Of a stretch of 6,553 nucleotides of DNA, positions 5,595 to 6,553 are shown piece after piece. Below the pieces are notes generated by a model that was not told the DNA's origin, did not search any database, and worked only from the letters and a program-made list of their open reading frames with translations. Numbering within the stretch: position 1 is the stretch's first letter; each line of letters starts with the position of its first letter. The position numbers and the translations under genes are program-made. The stretch covers positions 1-6,553 of the forward strand of contig CALERA010000386.1 in the NCBI GenBank assembly GCA_937908275.1, written 5' to 3'. Source of the stretch: an uncultured Desulfarculaceae bacterium. GTDB taxonomy: Bacteria > Desulfobacterota > Desulfarculia > Desulfarculales > Desulfarculaceae.

Positions 5595-6395
5595 TTACTG
5601 TTTATCCCCGGCCGATTTGGCCGCCTCCCACAGGGCGTCCAATCCGGCCGCGTCCAGCCCCTCCAGGCTGGCCCCCCGCTCCGCCGCCAGGCGCTCCATG
5701 GTCGCAAAACGGTGCTGAAAACGTCGGTTAGCCGCCCGCAGGGCCTGGTCGGCGGAGTGACCCCGCAGCCGGGCCCACTGCACCAGGGCGAAGAAAAGAT
5801 CGCCCAGTTCGGCCAGCTCCTCCTCCGGACTGGCCGCCGCTCGCAACTCCTCGATTTCCTCGGCCACCTTGTCCCAGACCGCGCCGGCCTCCGGCCAGTC
5901 GAAGCCCACCCGGGCCGCGCGCTGGCCCAGGCGCTGGGCGCGCATCAGGGCCGGCAGGGCCTGGGGCAGGCTGTCCAAGAGCCCGCCGGGCTGGTCGCCG
6001 CGCTCCTGGGCCTTGATCTGTCCCCACTGGGCCAGCACCGCCTCGGCGTCGGCCAGGCGCGCCCCGCCGAAGACATGGGGGTGGCGGCGCACCATCTTGG
6101 CCTCCACCCCGGCCAGGATGTCGGACAGGTCCGCGCCGCCGGCCTGGGCCAGTTGCTCGGCCAGGAAGACCACGTGGAAGGCCACGTCGCCCAGCTCCCC
6201 GGCCGCGCCGGCCTGGTCGCCAGCCTGCAGGGCCTCGGCGGCCTCGTGGGCCTCTTCTAGCAGATAGTTGGCCACGCTCTCCAGGGTCTGCTCCCGGTCC
6301 CAGGGGCAGCCGTCCGGGGCGCGCAGGCGGGTCACCAGGTCCATCAGGCGGACCAGGGCCTCCGCGGCTTGGGGGCGTGGGTTTTGCGGGGGCAT
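5595..6395 (-). CDS. mazG: nucleoside triphosphate pyrophosphohydrolase MazG
   Basis: Cytoplasmic enzyme that hydrolyses nucleoside triphosphates to monophosphates and pyrophosphate, clearing excess or aberrant nucleotides. At 266 residues it is close to E. coli MazG (about 263) and has the usual two MazG domains. The N-terminal domain has LRAPDGCPWDREQT (24-37), EExxE at 47-51 and ExxD at Glu67/Asp70. The linker carries KMVRRHPHVFG (100-110). The C-terminal domain has RVGFDW (161-166), EExxE at 178-182 and ExxD at Glu195/Asp198, so the metal-binding acidic residues of both domains are present. Its ATG overlaps the TGA of the gene before it by one base (TGATG), so the two are probably co-transcribed. 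The ribosome site is weak (GAGG about eight bases upstream), as expected for coupled translation. No functional link to the redox genes is apparent. Confidence 0.96.
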   Translation of the reverse strand: MPPQNPRPQAAEALVRLMDLVTRLRAPDGCPWDREQTLESVANYLLEEAHEAAEALQAGDQAGAAGELGDVAFHVVFLAEQLAQAGGADLSDILAGVEAKMVRRHPHVFGGARLADAEAVLAQWGQIKAQERGDQPGGLLDSLPQALPALMRAQRLGQRAARVGFDWPEAGAVWDKVAEEIEELRAAASPEEELAELGDLFFALVQWARLRGHSADQALRAANRRFQHRFATMERLAAERGASLEGLDAAGLDALWEAAKSAGDKQ

Positions 6396-6553
6396 CAGCG
6401 GCCTCGGGGCGTCGGCGTCGGCGCGGGGGTGGGGGGCGGGCCGGGCTCGGACTTGATCAGGCCGGCCCGGCGTTGCAGGTCCTGGGTCAGGTTCTCGGGC
6501 AACAGGCTCAGCAGATAGCGGCCGCCCTGCACCACGTAGGGGGCCACCACCGA
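6395..6553 (-). CDS. C-terminal end of an unidentified protein upstream of mazG (partial)
   Basis: The last 52 codons of a gene whose beginning lies beyond the window. Read on the minus strand from 6553, the frame is open to a TGA at 6397-6395 that overlaps the mazG ATG by one base. The visible protein starts SVVAPYVVQGGRYLLSLLP, continues with a short charged helix-like part (about 19-35 of the visible residues), and ends in a Pro/Thr-rich tail (PPPTPAPTPTPRGR) of the kind seen as a disordered C-terminus. Codon use is G/C-ending like its neighbours. The one-base overlap and uninterrupted frame are the evidence that it is real. I do not recognise the family from this fragment. Confidence 0.6.
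   Translation of the reverse strand, partial: SVVAPYVVQGGRYLLSLLPENLTQDLQRRAGLIKSEPGPPPTPAPTPTPRGR

Overview
The window reads as chromosome from a very G+C-rich (about 70% by eye) anaerobe of the sulfate/sulfur-reducing Desulfobacterota type. This is inferred from gene content: a DsrK-like iron-sulfur protein, a ferredoxin closely resembling Desulfovibrio africanus ferredoxin III, and a periplasmic tetraheme cytochrome c3. No rRNA or other taxonomic marker is present, so genus and species cannot be named.

Positions 1-4898 (+ strand) carry five genes in one direction. The first four overlap: a DsrK/HdrD-like protein with two [4Fe-4S] ferredoxin motifs and one CCG domain (1-1470); a cytochrome b/b6-like membrane protein with both bis-histidine heme pairs (1457-2440); a single-heme c-type protein with a C-terminal membrane anchor (2437-2994); and a large lipoprotein built of helical repeats (2991-4664). 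After a 48-base gap with a weak hairpin and T-run comes a 61-residue ferredoxin (4713-4898), closed by a strong intrinsic terminator (4921-4960). I interpret the first four as subunits of one membrane redox complex. It would link a cytoplasmic thiol/disulfide or ferredoxin site, through two b hemes, to a periplasmic c heme. No Rieske protein is visible, and the quinol-oxidation motifs of the cytochrome b are altered.

Positions 4974-6553 are on the minus strand and converge on the operon. A partial unidentified gene (6395-6553) overlaps the start of mazG (5595-6395) by one base. After a 140-base gap containing a near-consensus sigma-70 promoter comes a tetraheme cytochrome c3 gene (5038-5454) with its own terminator. 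The c3 protein is a plausible periplasmic electron partner of the complex opposite; mazG is housekeeping nucleotide-pool cleaning and looks unrelated.

Most notable is the combination of a DsrK-type catalytic subunit with a bc-type cytochrome b that has a degenerate Qo region, plus two poorly characterised accessory subunits. The function of this complex is inferred, not shown.
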